A DNA stretch of 64,000 bases from Trichomonas vaginalis G3. Taxonomy: Eukaryota; Parabasalia; Trichomonadida; Trichomonadidae. The stretch spans positions 10,044,001-10,108,000 of the forward strand of contig NC_067205.1 in assembly GCF_026262505.1 (NCBI RefSeq). The letters run 5' to 3'. The position numbers and the translations under genes are program-made. Below the pieces are notes generated by a model. That model was not told the DNA's origin. It ran no database searches and saw only the letters and a list, made by a program, of their open reading frames with translations. Shown piece after piece: positions 48,550 to 56,910 of the stretch; the first letter of the stretch is position 1; each line of letters opens with the position of its first letter.

Positions 48550-50327
48550 AAACCTTTCTTCTTTCGTTCCGTCTCTATTTTTACGCGTTTCATGAAGAGA
48601 GTTGAATTGTCATTTAGCTCTGACACCAAATATCTCGGAGTAAATTCAGTCATGTCATTTGGATGATATGCTATTAAATCATATCCCTTAGCGAGCTTGT
48701 ATTTTCCAGGTTTGAAATTATATCCCATTTGGTGCTGAGCCATAAAGCTAAATAGGTTCGGGTCAGTATTTCCTTCCTTGAACTTTCTAATAGCTTCTTT
48801 ATATCTGTCACTAAAGTCAAGAGTATCTGGGTAACCATAATCTTCCTTTAGCATTTTTAAGAATTCTTGGTTTCCTTGTTCTCTACTTCTTTTATGTCCT
48901 TGCTCTGTTTGTGGTTGTTGTTGTGCAGGATTTTGAACTGTTGGTTGCTGTGCTGGTTGTGGAGGTGGTTGTTGTGCAGGGTTTTGAACTGTTGGTTGCT
49001 GTGCTGGTTGTTGTGCTGGTTTTGGTGCATGCCTGTGTCTGTGTCCATGTGACGATGTAAATGTTTTAGGTAGTCCTGGTGCAGGTGCTTCTCTTGGAGG
49101 GTTTGGTGGTATATAGGTTCCACTAGCTAGTATATAAGTTCCACCAGCTGGTATATAAGTTCCACCAGCTGGCACATATGTTCCATCTGCAGCATAATGT
49201 CCTACCTGACTTTTCGTTTTTAAGAAAGCATTTACTAGGTCTGTTTTGGTCTGTTGTAACTCTTTTTCTTGACTTTCCACAACAGTTGCTCTAACGGCGT
49301 CATAGGCACTTTGAACTGCCTGTCTCGTTGCTGCATCTGTTATTTTAGTCATATTTTGTGCTACTTCTCTTAACTCTTTGTCGAAACCTTCAGACTTCAG
49401 TTTCTTTCCAGATGAGAAATCGTTCACTTGTTTCACCTTACTATGAAGAGCTTCGAAGGCGTTCTTAAAGTCAGCATTCATTAAAGCTTCATTTGAACTG
49501 TCTTCATCCGCTTGTATTTTTGTCCTTATTGACCCTATAAGTTGGGCTGCTTTAGCGTTGGCTTGGGCATCTAACCAGTCATTGTTAGCTTTTATATATT
49601 CTGCGCTTTTCATTGCCTTTTGCATGGCTGCGTCGTTATTTTTACTTTCTTGTGCTAAGTTTTCATACTGTACGGTTTGGTTTTGCAACTGTAAAAGTTT
49701 TTCTGCCTTTACATTTGCTTCAACTTCTTTTTTATACTCATCGCTATCCATATATGTCTTCAGGGCTTTTTGTTTTATTTCTTCATCTTTCAGTACTTTA
49801 TATTGAGTAGTATGGTTTTTCAAATTTATAACATCTTGTTCCATTTTTGCTACTTCTGCTGCTTTTTCTGACACTTTTTTTGCATATTCCTCTGTACTTA
49901 GTTCTTTCAGTTGTTCTTCTTTCTTCTTTTTCTCTACGTTTAACTCATTGAGTTTCTTTGTGTGTCTGTCATATTCTAGTTTCTTTTCGTTTTCACTTAT
50001 TTGTTTCTGTATGTCTATGTTTGACTTTTTGACATCTGATATTTGATTTTTGAGTGAACTCAAATTCATTTGACTTTGAGGGTTATAAGCTGTTCCGTCT
50101 GCAGCTCCACCATAGCCTGCCATTTTCGCTAAAAGTGCCGCTCTTAAACCTCCACTCTGTGCACCAATAACTCGGTTTAAAAGCATAGGGTTGCTTGACA
50201 TTTGTTGCAACATAGTGGGGTCATTCATCATTTGTTGTTGCAACTGTTGTTGTGGTGTCAGTTTTACTATTGGATGTTTCAATGCTCTCTTCCTCTTACG
50301 TATATTCTTACGTAGCTTACGTGGCAT
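48546..50327 (-). CDS. 593-aa coiled-coil and repeat protein (Polinton)
   Basis: An uninterrupted frame. Basic N terminus MPRKLRKNIRKRKRALKHP, then a Q/M/L-rich part, then about 250 residues of coiled coil (residues about 90-330). After that come four GGTYIPA repeats (about 395-425), a His/Arg stretch HGHRHRHAP, and PAQQPTVQN repeats. The last 110 residues are globular. The layout suggests a virion or core scaffold protein. It starts next to the right terminal repeat after a TTTTTAACTTCACTTAAAATG leader (20 bases up to the AT of the ATG). Confidence 0.6.
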   Translation of the reverse strand: MPRKLRKNIRKRKRALKHPIVKLTPQQQLQQQMMNDPTMLQQMSSNPMLLNRVIGAQSGGLRAALLAKMAGYGGAADGTAYNPQSQMNLSSLKNQISDVKKSNIDIQKQISENEKKLEYDRHTKKLNELNVEKKKKEEQLKELSTEEYAKKVSEKAAEVAKMEQDVINLKNHTTQYKVLKDEEIKQKALKTYMDSDEYKKEVEANVKAEKLLQLQNQTVQYENLAQESKNNDAAMQKAMKSAEYIKANNDWLDAQANAKAAQLIGSIRTKIQADEDSSNEALMNADFKNAFEALHSKVKQVNDFSSGKKLKSEGFDKELREVAQNMTKITDAATRQAVQSAYDAVRATVVESQEKELQQTKTDLVNAFLKTKSQVGHYAADGTYVPAGGTYIPAGGTYILASGTYIPPNPPREAPAPGLPKTFTSSHGHRHRHAPKPAQQPAQQPTVQNPAQQPPPQPAQQPTVQNPAQQQPQTEQGHKRSREQGNQEFLKMLKEDYGYPDTLDFSDRYKEAIRKFKEGNTDPNLFSFMAQHQMGYNFKPGKYKLAKGYDLIAYHPNDMTEFTPRYLVSELNDNSTLFMKRVKIETERKKKGL

Positions 50328-50540
50328 TTTAAGTGAAGTTAAAAAGCGGTTTTTGACAGATGTTTATATGACACTTTTTGTTCAGCACAAAAAACTACTC
50401 GGTCAAAATGTTGTCAGTTTTGTAAAATAACCGTCCTATCTCATTCTATAAGGGGAAAAAGGCTTCTCAAAGTATACTTCCTTGGAACGCCCGTAACTTT
50501 TCCTGTAGCGACGATAGACCCTTACTTGTCCGGACAAAGT

Positions 50541-50618
50541 TATACTAAACATCTTCAGGGCTAGAGGGCACGAAGTGCCTGGAGGCCCCACTACCTTTTT
50601 TTTTTTTTTTTTTTTTTT
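50541..50618 (-). repeat. Right terminal inverted repeat of the Polinton
   Basis: Reverse complement of 26,723-26,788: TATACTAAACATCTTCAGGG, CTAGAGGGCACG and GGCCCCACTACC followed by a T run of 23. It differs from the left repeat at several positions. Confidence 0.85.
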
Positions 50619-51119
50619 GAAGGAAGTTTCGATGATTTCTCAAATCAAAAATTGAGATCGATTTCAGAATCTGAGTCTTTTATATATTGATCATATGCCA
50701 ATTCAAGAATATTAGTAAAAATTTTTGATGAAAAATTTTTTCGACCAGACATAATTGTCACGTTTCCAGTAAAAATTATTCTCATGGTTGTGAGAGTTTT
50801 TATGACATTAGATTCTATAGTCACTCGGGAGTAGAGATTTTTATATGAAACCTTTTAATCATTGAGCATTTTAGAAAAAATTCGAAAATCTATTCTTTGA
50901 TTGAGTGGAGTGGGGGACAAACTCGCCCATTGTCACTTTTTCATTAACCTTAAACTTGTAATTTTCATTATTTTTAATTAACCTTATTTCTTTCCCAATT
51001 CCTGATTTATTTTATTCACTTACTATTAAAAGTCACATTTTAATAAAATATAATAATTTATTTATAGCATTTTTTACTATACTGTAATAAAAAATTAATT
51101 ATAATAAACTAAATGTTTA

Positions 51120-51488
51120 TTAAATCAAATGTTTTCTTTGCAATAATATTTTTAATGTTGAGTAAACAATGTTGGGATCAAGTGTATCATTTTTCAGACC
51201 TTTCTGAACAGCTTCAAGCATACTGATGCATTCGACTTTTTTAAATTGTGTCATTTCTTCGAAATCTCTTGTGACTTTTTTGATAACTTTAACACTTCTC
51301 TCTGAATCCAGACCTTTAATTTGCAACTTAATCAGGAATGAAGGAACAACACTGGAATATAACTCGATGACAAGTTCATCGAGTCGAAGATTTGGTTGTA
51401 CACCACTTGTATGTGCCGGATACCATTGTGTCAAATTTTTTCTGAAATTAACTTTAAAAGTACTAAGTAAGATCATGAGATATAGCAA
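51120..51488 (-). CDS. 122-aa frame inside MITE A, possibly a captured gene fragment
   Basis: Reads a helical protein end (LRLDELVIELYSSVVPSFL; SVKVIKKVTRDFEEMTQFKK; IVYSTLKILLQRKHLI) with normal codon composition, ending 217 bp from the element's left end. The first about 33 residues come from the 121-bp tandem repeat and may not be original. The look of a normal gene 3' end inside a non-autonomous element suggests a captured host exon. No family recognised. Confidence 0.4.
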   Translation of the reverse strand: MLYLMILLSTFKVNFRKNLTQWYPAHTSGVQPNLRLDELVIELYSSVVPSFLIKLQIKGLDSERSVKVIKKVTRDFEEMTQFKKVECISMLEAVQKGLKNDTLDPNIVYSTLKILLQRKHLI

Positions 51489-51717
51489 TATATGTTTAAA
51501 CTAACTTATATTTTGGTTGTACACCACTTGTATGTGCCGGATACCATTGTGTCAAATTTTTTCTGAAATTAACTTTAAAAGTACTAAGTAAGATCATGAG
51601 ATATAGCAATATATGTTTAAACTAACTTATATTTTGGTTGTACACCACTTGTATGTGCCGGATACCATTGTGTCAAATTTTTTCTGAAATTAACTTTAAA
51701 AGTACTAAGTAAGATCA
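51394..51717. repeat. Tandem repeat, 121-bp unit, 2.7 copies, in MITE A
   Basis: Units start with GGTTGTACACCACTTGTATG at 51,394, 51,515 and 51,636 and are practically identical, so the expansion is recent. Confidence 0.95.
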
Positions 51718-51872
51718 TTTATTTTTGCATAATATAATGCCAATATGGTTTCTTTTGATTTTATTTCATTTATAAGCAAATCAGATTTACCCAAAAACTC
51801 CACTCCATAAGCGTTCATTTGCTAAATTAAAAAGTGACAATGGGCTAGTCTGTCCCTTTCTCTTCTTTGATT

Positions 51873-52221
51873 TAGCAAATTTAGAACATTACCGATAAAA
51901 AGAAGATATTATAACGCCCATAGTAAAACTCTGCTGGAATAAATTTATGGAAGGATTTGAATACAAGAGAACTAGACTTAAAACTAGAAATTATACGAAA
52001 CACATGACCATTAATATACATTTTTCACATTTTTATGGCTTATATCCACAATTCAAATTTGATGAATTCCGCTTTCTTGGTGAATACCTTCTTTTTTATC
52101 TTCACGTATGAGGAAGCATTCACTTACAAAGAAAAGAAGTCTTGTTTTTGATTGAAGGGCCTTTTTTTCCAACATACTGGTAAAATTTTGAAAAATTGAA
52201 AACGTTACATAAAACCCGATA
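51873..52221. other. Intergenic region upstream of the IBD gene
   Basis: About 350 bp with no gene. No clean Inr before the start at 52,222; the leader ends TTACATAAAACCCGATA. Confidence 0.5.
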
Positions 52222-52935
52222 ATGAGCGAAATATCTGCTCAGCCAAAATATATAGAGATGCTGTCAGAAGCTGATAGAAAGGAGTACAACAATCTAAGAT
52301 CGATGTTATCATCAAATGTAGTCAGGAATCGGCGAGGAAAGCGTGTTGAAACGTTTGCTGAGATTTTAACAGCAATAAAGAACTTTTGTATCAAAGGAGA
52401 TGGCGATGATTGGAAACGATGCCTTGTATGCGGTGTTTGCTGGCTTCCTGCAGGAATTGCAATAAATAATAGACAATTCCAGATTTTAATCGATAAATGC
52501 AAGTCATCCATAAATGGATCACTCCAAAGAATGGGATATGGAACCATCCAATCTCGCCAAGAATCAATAAAATTATTAAGTGAGTCAATACCTCTTTTAG
52601 CACAGAATTATCCAGAAGCCCGTGAATGGAGTGTTCGCCAATATATTGCAGCTACTCCGCAACCATCTAATCCATCAACTCAATTTAAACTTATTCCACA
52701 ATTTAATTCTCCAGCACCTCAAATACCAAATGCAAATAACGTTATGCATATGCCTACACAACAATTCTACGAGCAATTACCTCCTCAACCACAACAAGAA
52801 CCACCAGAAGATCCTTATGATCCAAATAATGACTTTGGTAATTTCAGTATGGATCCAAATTATAATCCATTCGATGAATATGATCCATACTCTCTTGAAC
52901 AAACCTTCCCTATCTCTTCAAAAGCTCAAGAATGA
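52222..52935 (+). CDS. Initiator-binding domain (IBD) protein, second copy
   Basis: A 237-aa protein with the IBD at residues about 15-135: YNNLRSMLSS, DDWKRCLVCGVCWLP and LIDKCKSSINGSLQRMGYG, all paralleling the gene at 25,898. The C-terminal half is Pro/Gln/Asn-rich and ends in acidic, tyrosine-containing DPYDPN, FDEYDPY repeats. Likely an Inr- or DNA-binding transcription regulator. The IBD is clearly related to that of the first copy but the tails are unrelated, so the pair is not a recent duplicate. Confidence 0.85.
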   Translation: MSEISAQPKYIEMLSEADRKEYNNLRSMLSSNVVRNRRGKRVETFAEILTAIKNFCIKGDGDDWKRCLVCGVCWLPAGIAINNRQFQILIDKCKSSINGSLQRMGYGTIQSRQESIKLLSESIPLLAQNYPEAREWSVRQYIAATPQPSNPSTQFKLIPQFNSPAPQIPNANNVMHMPTQQFYEQLPPQPQQEPPEDPYDPNNDFGNFSMDPNYNPFDEYDPYSLEQTFPISSKAQE

Positions 52936-53519
52936 GAAAAAATTTACCGGCTTCACTTACAATTCTTCTAAATATTATGTTTGTTTTCTTAAATTATACA
53001 TGTCTTTTATTATATCACTATATATTTAACAAATTTAATAAAATATTATCTATCCTAAGAAATATAAAGGAAAATTAGTCCGAAATGTAGTCGTGAATCG
53101 GTGAGGAAAGCGTGCGACTATAATAATATTATTATTTTGTTGAAGTGAAGTTTTCAAGAAAAATTAAGATTGTTTGGAAGGAAACTGCGGTAATATTGAA
53201 TGAAATTGTATTTTAAAATTCTTGTCATTTCAGTGTGTGTCACAAAAGATTCTAAGGTAAATCCAGGAAAAGAGAAGAATTGATGTAAAACTCATTGAAG
53301 AGGGTTCATTTTATATTTACTTGTTTCATTAATGTTTGTGCTATGCGTAAATAAAATTTTTGCTGATTTCCTACAAATTTTAGTGACAGCAATAATAAGT
53401 AGAGTATCTCCTGCATCGAAATCATGAATTCGGTTATTTCTTTTTCAATGAACCAATTAAATAAAATCGAAAATATCAAACGAATATTTTATTCGAGAAT
53501 CAAATCAAAAATGAGGATT
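52936..53519. other. Intergenic region with a 30-bp IBD-gene shard
   Basis: No gene. At 53,083-53,112 the sequence AATGTAGTCGTGAATCGGTG and AGGAAAGCGTG repeats, with few changes, coding bases 52,316-52,345 of the adjacent IBD gene. The rest is AT-rich without structure that I can see. Confidence 0.55.
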
Positions 53520-54260
53520 CTAAATTCTGCATCTCTGAAAACCATTAAAATCTGGTTTAAAATCATTTGGCATTTTTTCAAAGTCAGAAGGTTTATTGTT
53601 TCGGCAATCCTTTGCGTTGACATCTGCACCATTCTGAATAAGTAGATTTTTAATAGCATATCTGCGTTTAAGTGTTGCATAATGAAGAGCTGTAGCTCCT
53701 TCTTTATCTTTAGCATTAATATCGGCACCACATGCAATTAGAATCTGAGCAATCTGAAAACAATTTCTATTTGCAGCATCCATAAGAGGCGTTGTTCCTT
53801 GTTTAGATCTGATATTAATATCTGCACCATGTTTAATAGCAAATTCTGCCAATTTTTCGCTGTTACTCTCTGTCGAGTAATTAAGAATTGTATATCCGAC
53901 ATCATCTTGCGCATTTATATCTAACCCGTGCGAAAGCAGAATTTCTGCAGATTCTATGCTCAGCGTTTCCCCTGCAGAATGGAGAGGAGTTCTTTTATGA
54001 TTATCGACTGCTTTAATGTTTGCCCCATGCGATATAAGAAATTCAACCATTTTGGTATTATTCTTATATGCTGCAAAATGTAGTGGAGTTGAATCGAAAT
54101 GATCTTTGATACTAACATCTACACCAACTGAAAGAAGGTATTCTGCCATTTCAATGTTACAACGCTGCGCTGCGAAGTGAAGAGGTGTAATTCCCTCATT
54201 ATTTCGTGCATTAAGATCAAAACCTTTCGATAAAAGATACTTGAGAGTTTCTATATTATT
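53520..54260 (-). pseudogene. Ankyrin-repeat gene, 3' part (separated by insertion)
   Basis: Encodes about seven ankyrin repeats (for example STPLHFAAYKNNTKMVEFLISHGANI and similar, consensus TPLHFAA...LLxxGADIN, here cut to its core) and a short tail QRCRI. The frame is open from the insertion point at 54,260 downward. The 5' part lies at 58,682-59,859; the coding sequences meet exactly if the 4.4-kb insertion and one copy of its target duplication are removed. Trichomonads have hundreds of such genes, function mostly unknown. Confidence 0.85.
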
Positions 54261-54431
54261 AAGGATGTAAAACGAAAAAAAATTTTAGACCTGGGCGGCC
54301 CAAAAGTGACATTTTTAGCCCAAGTTTTTTTTTTTTTTATTGCTTGGGAGAGGTATATTAATTTTAACACATAGTATATCTATTTATATCTTTTAGCTAT
54401 TATTGCCATTTGAAGATAAACGATAACGATT

Positions 54432-54522
54432 ATTAGGGATAATCCCAGCCCAGCCCATATTCAAATTTTGAATGGAATTGAGAGGTGGGCTGGGATCAAT
54501 CCCAATCCCCAATAATCGTCGA
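54432..54522. repeat. 90-bp imperfect palindrome (possible small MITE)
   Basis: CGATTATTAGGGATAATCCC and GCCCAGCCCA on the left pair with TGGGCTGGGATCAATCCCAA and CCCCAATAATCG on the right. It forms one strong hairpin with the loop TTCAAATTTTGAA region. No target duplication could be assigned. Confidence 0.7.
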
Positions 54523-54980
54523 ATGAAATATTGATGAATATTATAAATATATTTCAATAGTAGTATATTTTAATCCAATTGAGAGGCTATTTGGAAACAA
54601 AATAAAAGAAATGAAAAAAAAGTAGCAAGAAATTGCAGATTTTAAGATAGAAGTTGATTTGCTCTGATTAAGATCAATAGATAACATATGATTTTTTTCA
54701 TGGTTTATGCTCATTTCAAACAAATTTTAAAAATTTTATAATAATACTATTCTAAATATATATCTAATAGTGTCATATATATTATACATGAATGATGAAG
54801 AAAAAAAGTCTTGTTATTATAATATATGAATTTGAATAAATTAGAAATTTGAAATTTTGCCTAAAAAAGTTAAATTCTATACTTGCAGTATGAATGTGTT
54901 GTAATGGTAGTAAGAATGGGCTAGCTCAAAGCAACTGCTCAAAACTTTCCCGCCAAAAGCGCAAAAGTGTCGTTTCTGCA

Positions 54981-55700
54981 TGGAAGACCATAGCTGGAGT
55001 CACGCTCAACCATCCCCTTGCTGGTATGATGTACAGCCTTTGTTCTGACCAATCATAGTGCTGCTTCATCCATACCAGCAAGTGGTTTCAGCATCAGACC
55101 TCCGCTTGGTCTTCCATAAGAGCCCTGCAAATCAAGCACAGTAATTATGCAGCCTAGTTGCTAGGGTATAGTAGCTAGGCCGCATAATTATTGTGCTTTA
55201 GCGATATTAGTTATACGTTATTGCACGCATTCACTTATACTACCACTCTCTCGCTCCTAAAAAGTCAGATACTTCGTAATTACTAGAATAGGGCCAAGTT
55301 CTTCCGAGGCCTCTCATTGCATGAGAGACTTCGGAAGAGCTTGGCCCTAAAGCATCTCACTACGGCTCCCTGGTCTACAAAAGGCTAAAGAAACTACAAT
55401 TTGAGTAGAGTCCTTCCGAAGTCTCCCATTCAATGAGAGGCTCGGAGGAATTCTACTCCAAGGTAATGCGCTTGTAGTTTCTGACTCTCTATTGAACGAA
55501 AAATGTAAATTTACACGAAAAGAGCAAAAGTTCTTCCGAGGCCTCTCATTGAATGAGAGACTTCGGAAGAACTTTGTTCTAGTGTAATGCGTGTATATTC
55601 TTGGGTCCAGGGAGAGCGAGAGAACTGGTTTGTAATTCGTTTTTGCTGAAGTTCTCCGGATTTCTCTCAATTGAGGAAGGAAATCCGGAAAACTTCAGCA
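54981..55700. repeat. Hairpin series in the left foldback arm
   Basis: Hairpins by stem: 54,981-55,116 (TGGAAGACCA/TGGTCTTCCA, with an inner CTTGCTGGTATG/CATACCAGCAAG); 55,134-55,198; 55,289-55,349 (TAGGGCCAAG outer stem); 55,391-55,480 (AAACTACAA outer stem, GAGTAGAGTCCTTCCGA inner stem); 55,521-55,580; 55,644-55,700 (TGCTGAAGTTCTCCGGATTT). The right arm holds the mirror series at about 57,600-58,320. Confidence 0.85.
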
Positions 55701-56089
55701 TGAGTTAATTGTGGTGTAACTCTCTGGGTATTTACCGGCCAGAGAGCGAGTAAAATATTAGAGAGCGCATAGTCTCAGCATAGGTATGCGCACTATAAAT
55801 ATACGTTATTTTTTACTTTCGTATGAAGAAATAGCTTCTCATTTTTATGCTTCTATATACTTTGTTACTAAGTAAATCGCCTATTTTCTTATTAAAGCCT
55901 AATTTTTCCACGTGATTAAGAATCTCTGCATCACAAAAATTCGTTTTCTGCTTTCAGAAGAGAAAGGGACAAACTATCCAGTGTCACTTTTCAAAGGAAT
56001 AAAAAAAATAATAAAGATGGGGAACAGGACAAATTTGCCACACGGCACTTTTTTTAAAAAATTTAATGGAGCGGAGCGATACTCTGCTG

Positions 56090-56635
56090 CAGGAGCCCCA
56101 AGGCTCCCAATCATTACGAAAGGGAGCCTCAGGGCTCCTGAGAATCCATCAGCAGAGGCCTTTTCATTTGGCCTCTGCTGATCAAAGATTCGGCGAAGCC
56201 ATTCTTCGTCTCAGGAGCCCCAAGGCTCCCAATCATTACGAAAGGGAGCCTCAGGGCTCCTGAGAATCCATCAGCAGAGGCCTTTTCATTTGGCCTCTGC
56301 TGATCAAAGATTCGGCGAAGCCATTCTTCGTCTCAGGAGCCCCAAGGCTCCCAATCATTACGAAAGGGAGCCTCAGGGCTCCTGAGAATCCATCAGCAGA
56401 GGCCTTTTCATTTGGCCTCTGCTGATCAAAGATTCGGCGAAGCCATTCTTCGTCTCAGGAGCCCAAGGCTCCCAATCATTACGAAAGGGAGCCTCAGGGC
56501 TCCTGAGAATCCATCAGCAGAGGCCTTTTCATTTGGCCTCTGCTGATCAAAGATTCGGCGAAGCTATTCTTCGTCTCAGGAGCCCCAAGGCTCCCAATCA
56601 TTACGAAAGGGAGCCTCAGGGCTCCTGAGAAACCT
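56090..56635. repeat. Tandem repeat, 121-122 bp unit, 4.5 copies, with two hairpins per unit (MITE B)
   Basis: Units start with CAGGAGCCCCAAGGCTCCC at 56,090, 56,212, 56,334, 56,456 and 56,577. Each contains GGGAGCC/GGCTCCC and ATCAGCAGAGGCC/GGCCTCTGCTGAT inverted repeats. Copies are nearly identical. Confidence 0.95.
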
Positions 56636-56639
56636 CTTT

Positions 56640-56910
56640 GAGAAGGTTTTCTTAAAGAAAACCTTCTCAAAGATGATTGTCAGCATTCACTCAAAATCTA
56701 CCAAGAGTTTCAAAGTTTCAAATCTATCTGAAATGAAGCTTTGAATCTCTTGTATATCTAATTGTAGAGGTACCTTTTCAAAATGTCTTCTATTGATTAA
56801 ATTTAATCAGTAAAAGTCATTTTGAAAAGGTACATCTCTATAATTGCTATTGAGCATTCACTCTTGGAACCTTGGAGCTCTTGTGTAGTGCATGAAAACT
56901 CCAAGATTCT
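56640..56910. repeat. Further hairpins in MITE B
   Basis: TTTGAGAAGGTTTTCTT/AAGAAAACCTTCTCAAA (about 56,636-56,673) and GAGGTACCTTTTCAAAATG/CATTTTGAAAAGGTACATC (about 56,766-56,836) are long, nearly perfect stems. Confidence 0.8.

Larger units (their letters stand above)
26723..50618. mobile_element. Polinton/Maverick element, about 23.9 kb, broken
   Basis: Bounded by terminal inverted repeats (26,723-26,788 and 50,541-50,618) and flanked by a probable 5-6 bp duplication (GAAGG). Parts recognised: D12 methyltransferase, phage-like fibre, rve integrase, packaging ATPase, SF3 primase-helicase, capsid-like proteins and KilA-N proteins. I see neither a protein-primed DNA polymerase nor an adenovirus-type protease, both usual in Polintons of T. 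vaginalis. Around ten frames look interrupted, while several long ones are whole, and the terminal repeats differ at several positions. It is therefore a middle-aged fossil, younger than the remnant at 1-4,104. It may contain a later insertion at about 35.0-40.6 kb. Confidence 0.9.
50903..51862. mobile_element. Mutator-like MITE A (960 bp) with 10-bp target duplication
   Basis: Flanked by the exact direct repeat TTCTTTGATT (50,893-50,902 and 51,863-51,872). Ends are inverted: left GAGTGGAGTGGGGGACAAAC and right, read inward, GAGAAAGGGACAGACTAGCC, then both CCCATTGTCACTTTTT. TSD length of 9-10 bp and GAG... ends fit Mutator-like elements, which T. vaginalis carries. It has no transposase. Inside are a 121-bp tandem repeat and a gene-like frame (51,120-51,488). 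The same terminal motif bounds MITE B at 55,960-57,035. Confidence 0.85.

Noticed and set aside
47060-49810. Hydrophobic + strand frames (for example 48,867-49,052, LLCWLLCWFW)
   Set aside because: Antisense to the Gln/Pro repeats of the long minus-strand frames.
26723-50618. Possibility that the long element is a giant-virus fragment rather than a Polinton
   Set aside because: Terminal inverted repeats, a short target duplication and an rve integrase within 24 kb define a Polinton; a virus fragment would not have these ends.
51394-51717. Spliceosomal intron (GTATGT occurs in each 121-bp unit)
   Set aside because: The conserved trichomonad 3' element ACTAACACACAG is missing and the GTATGT is explained by the tandem repeat.
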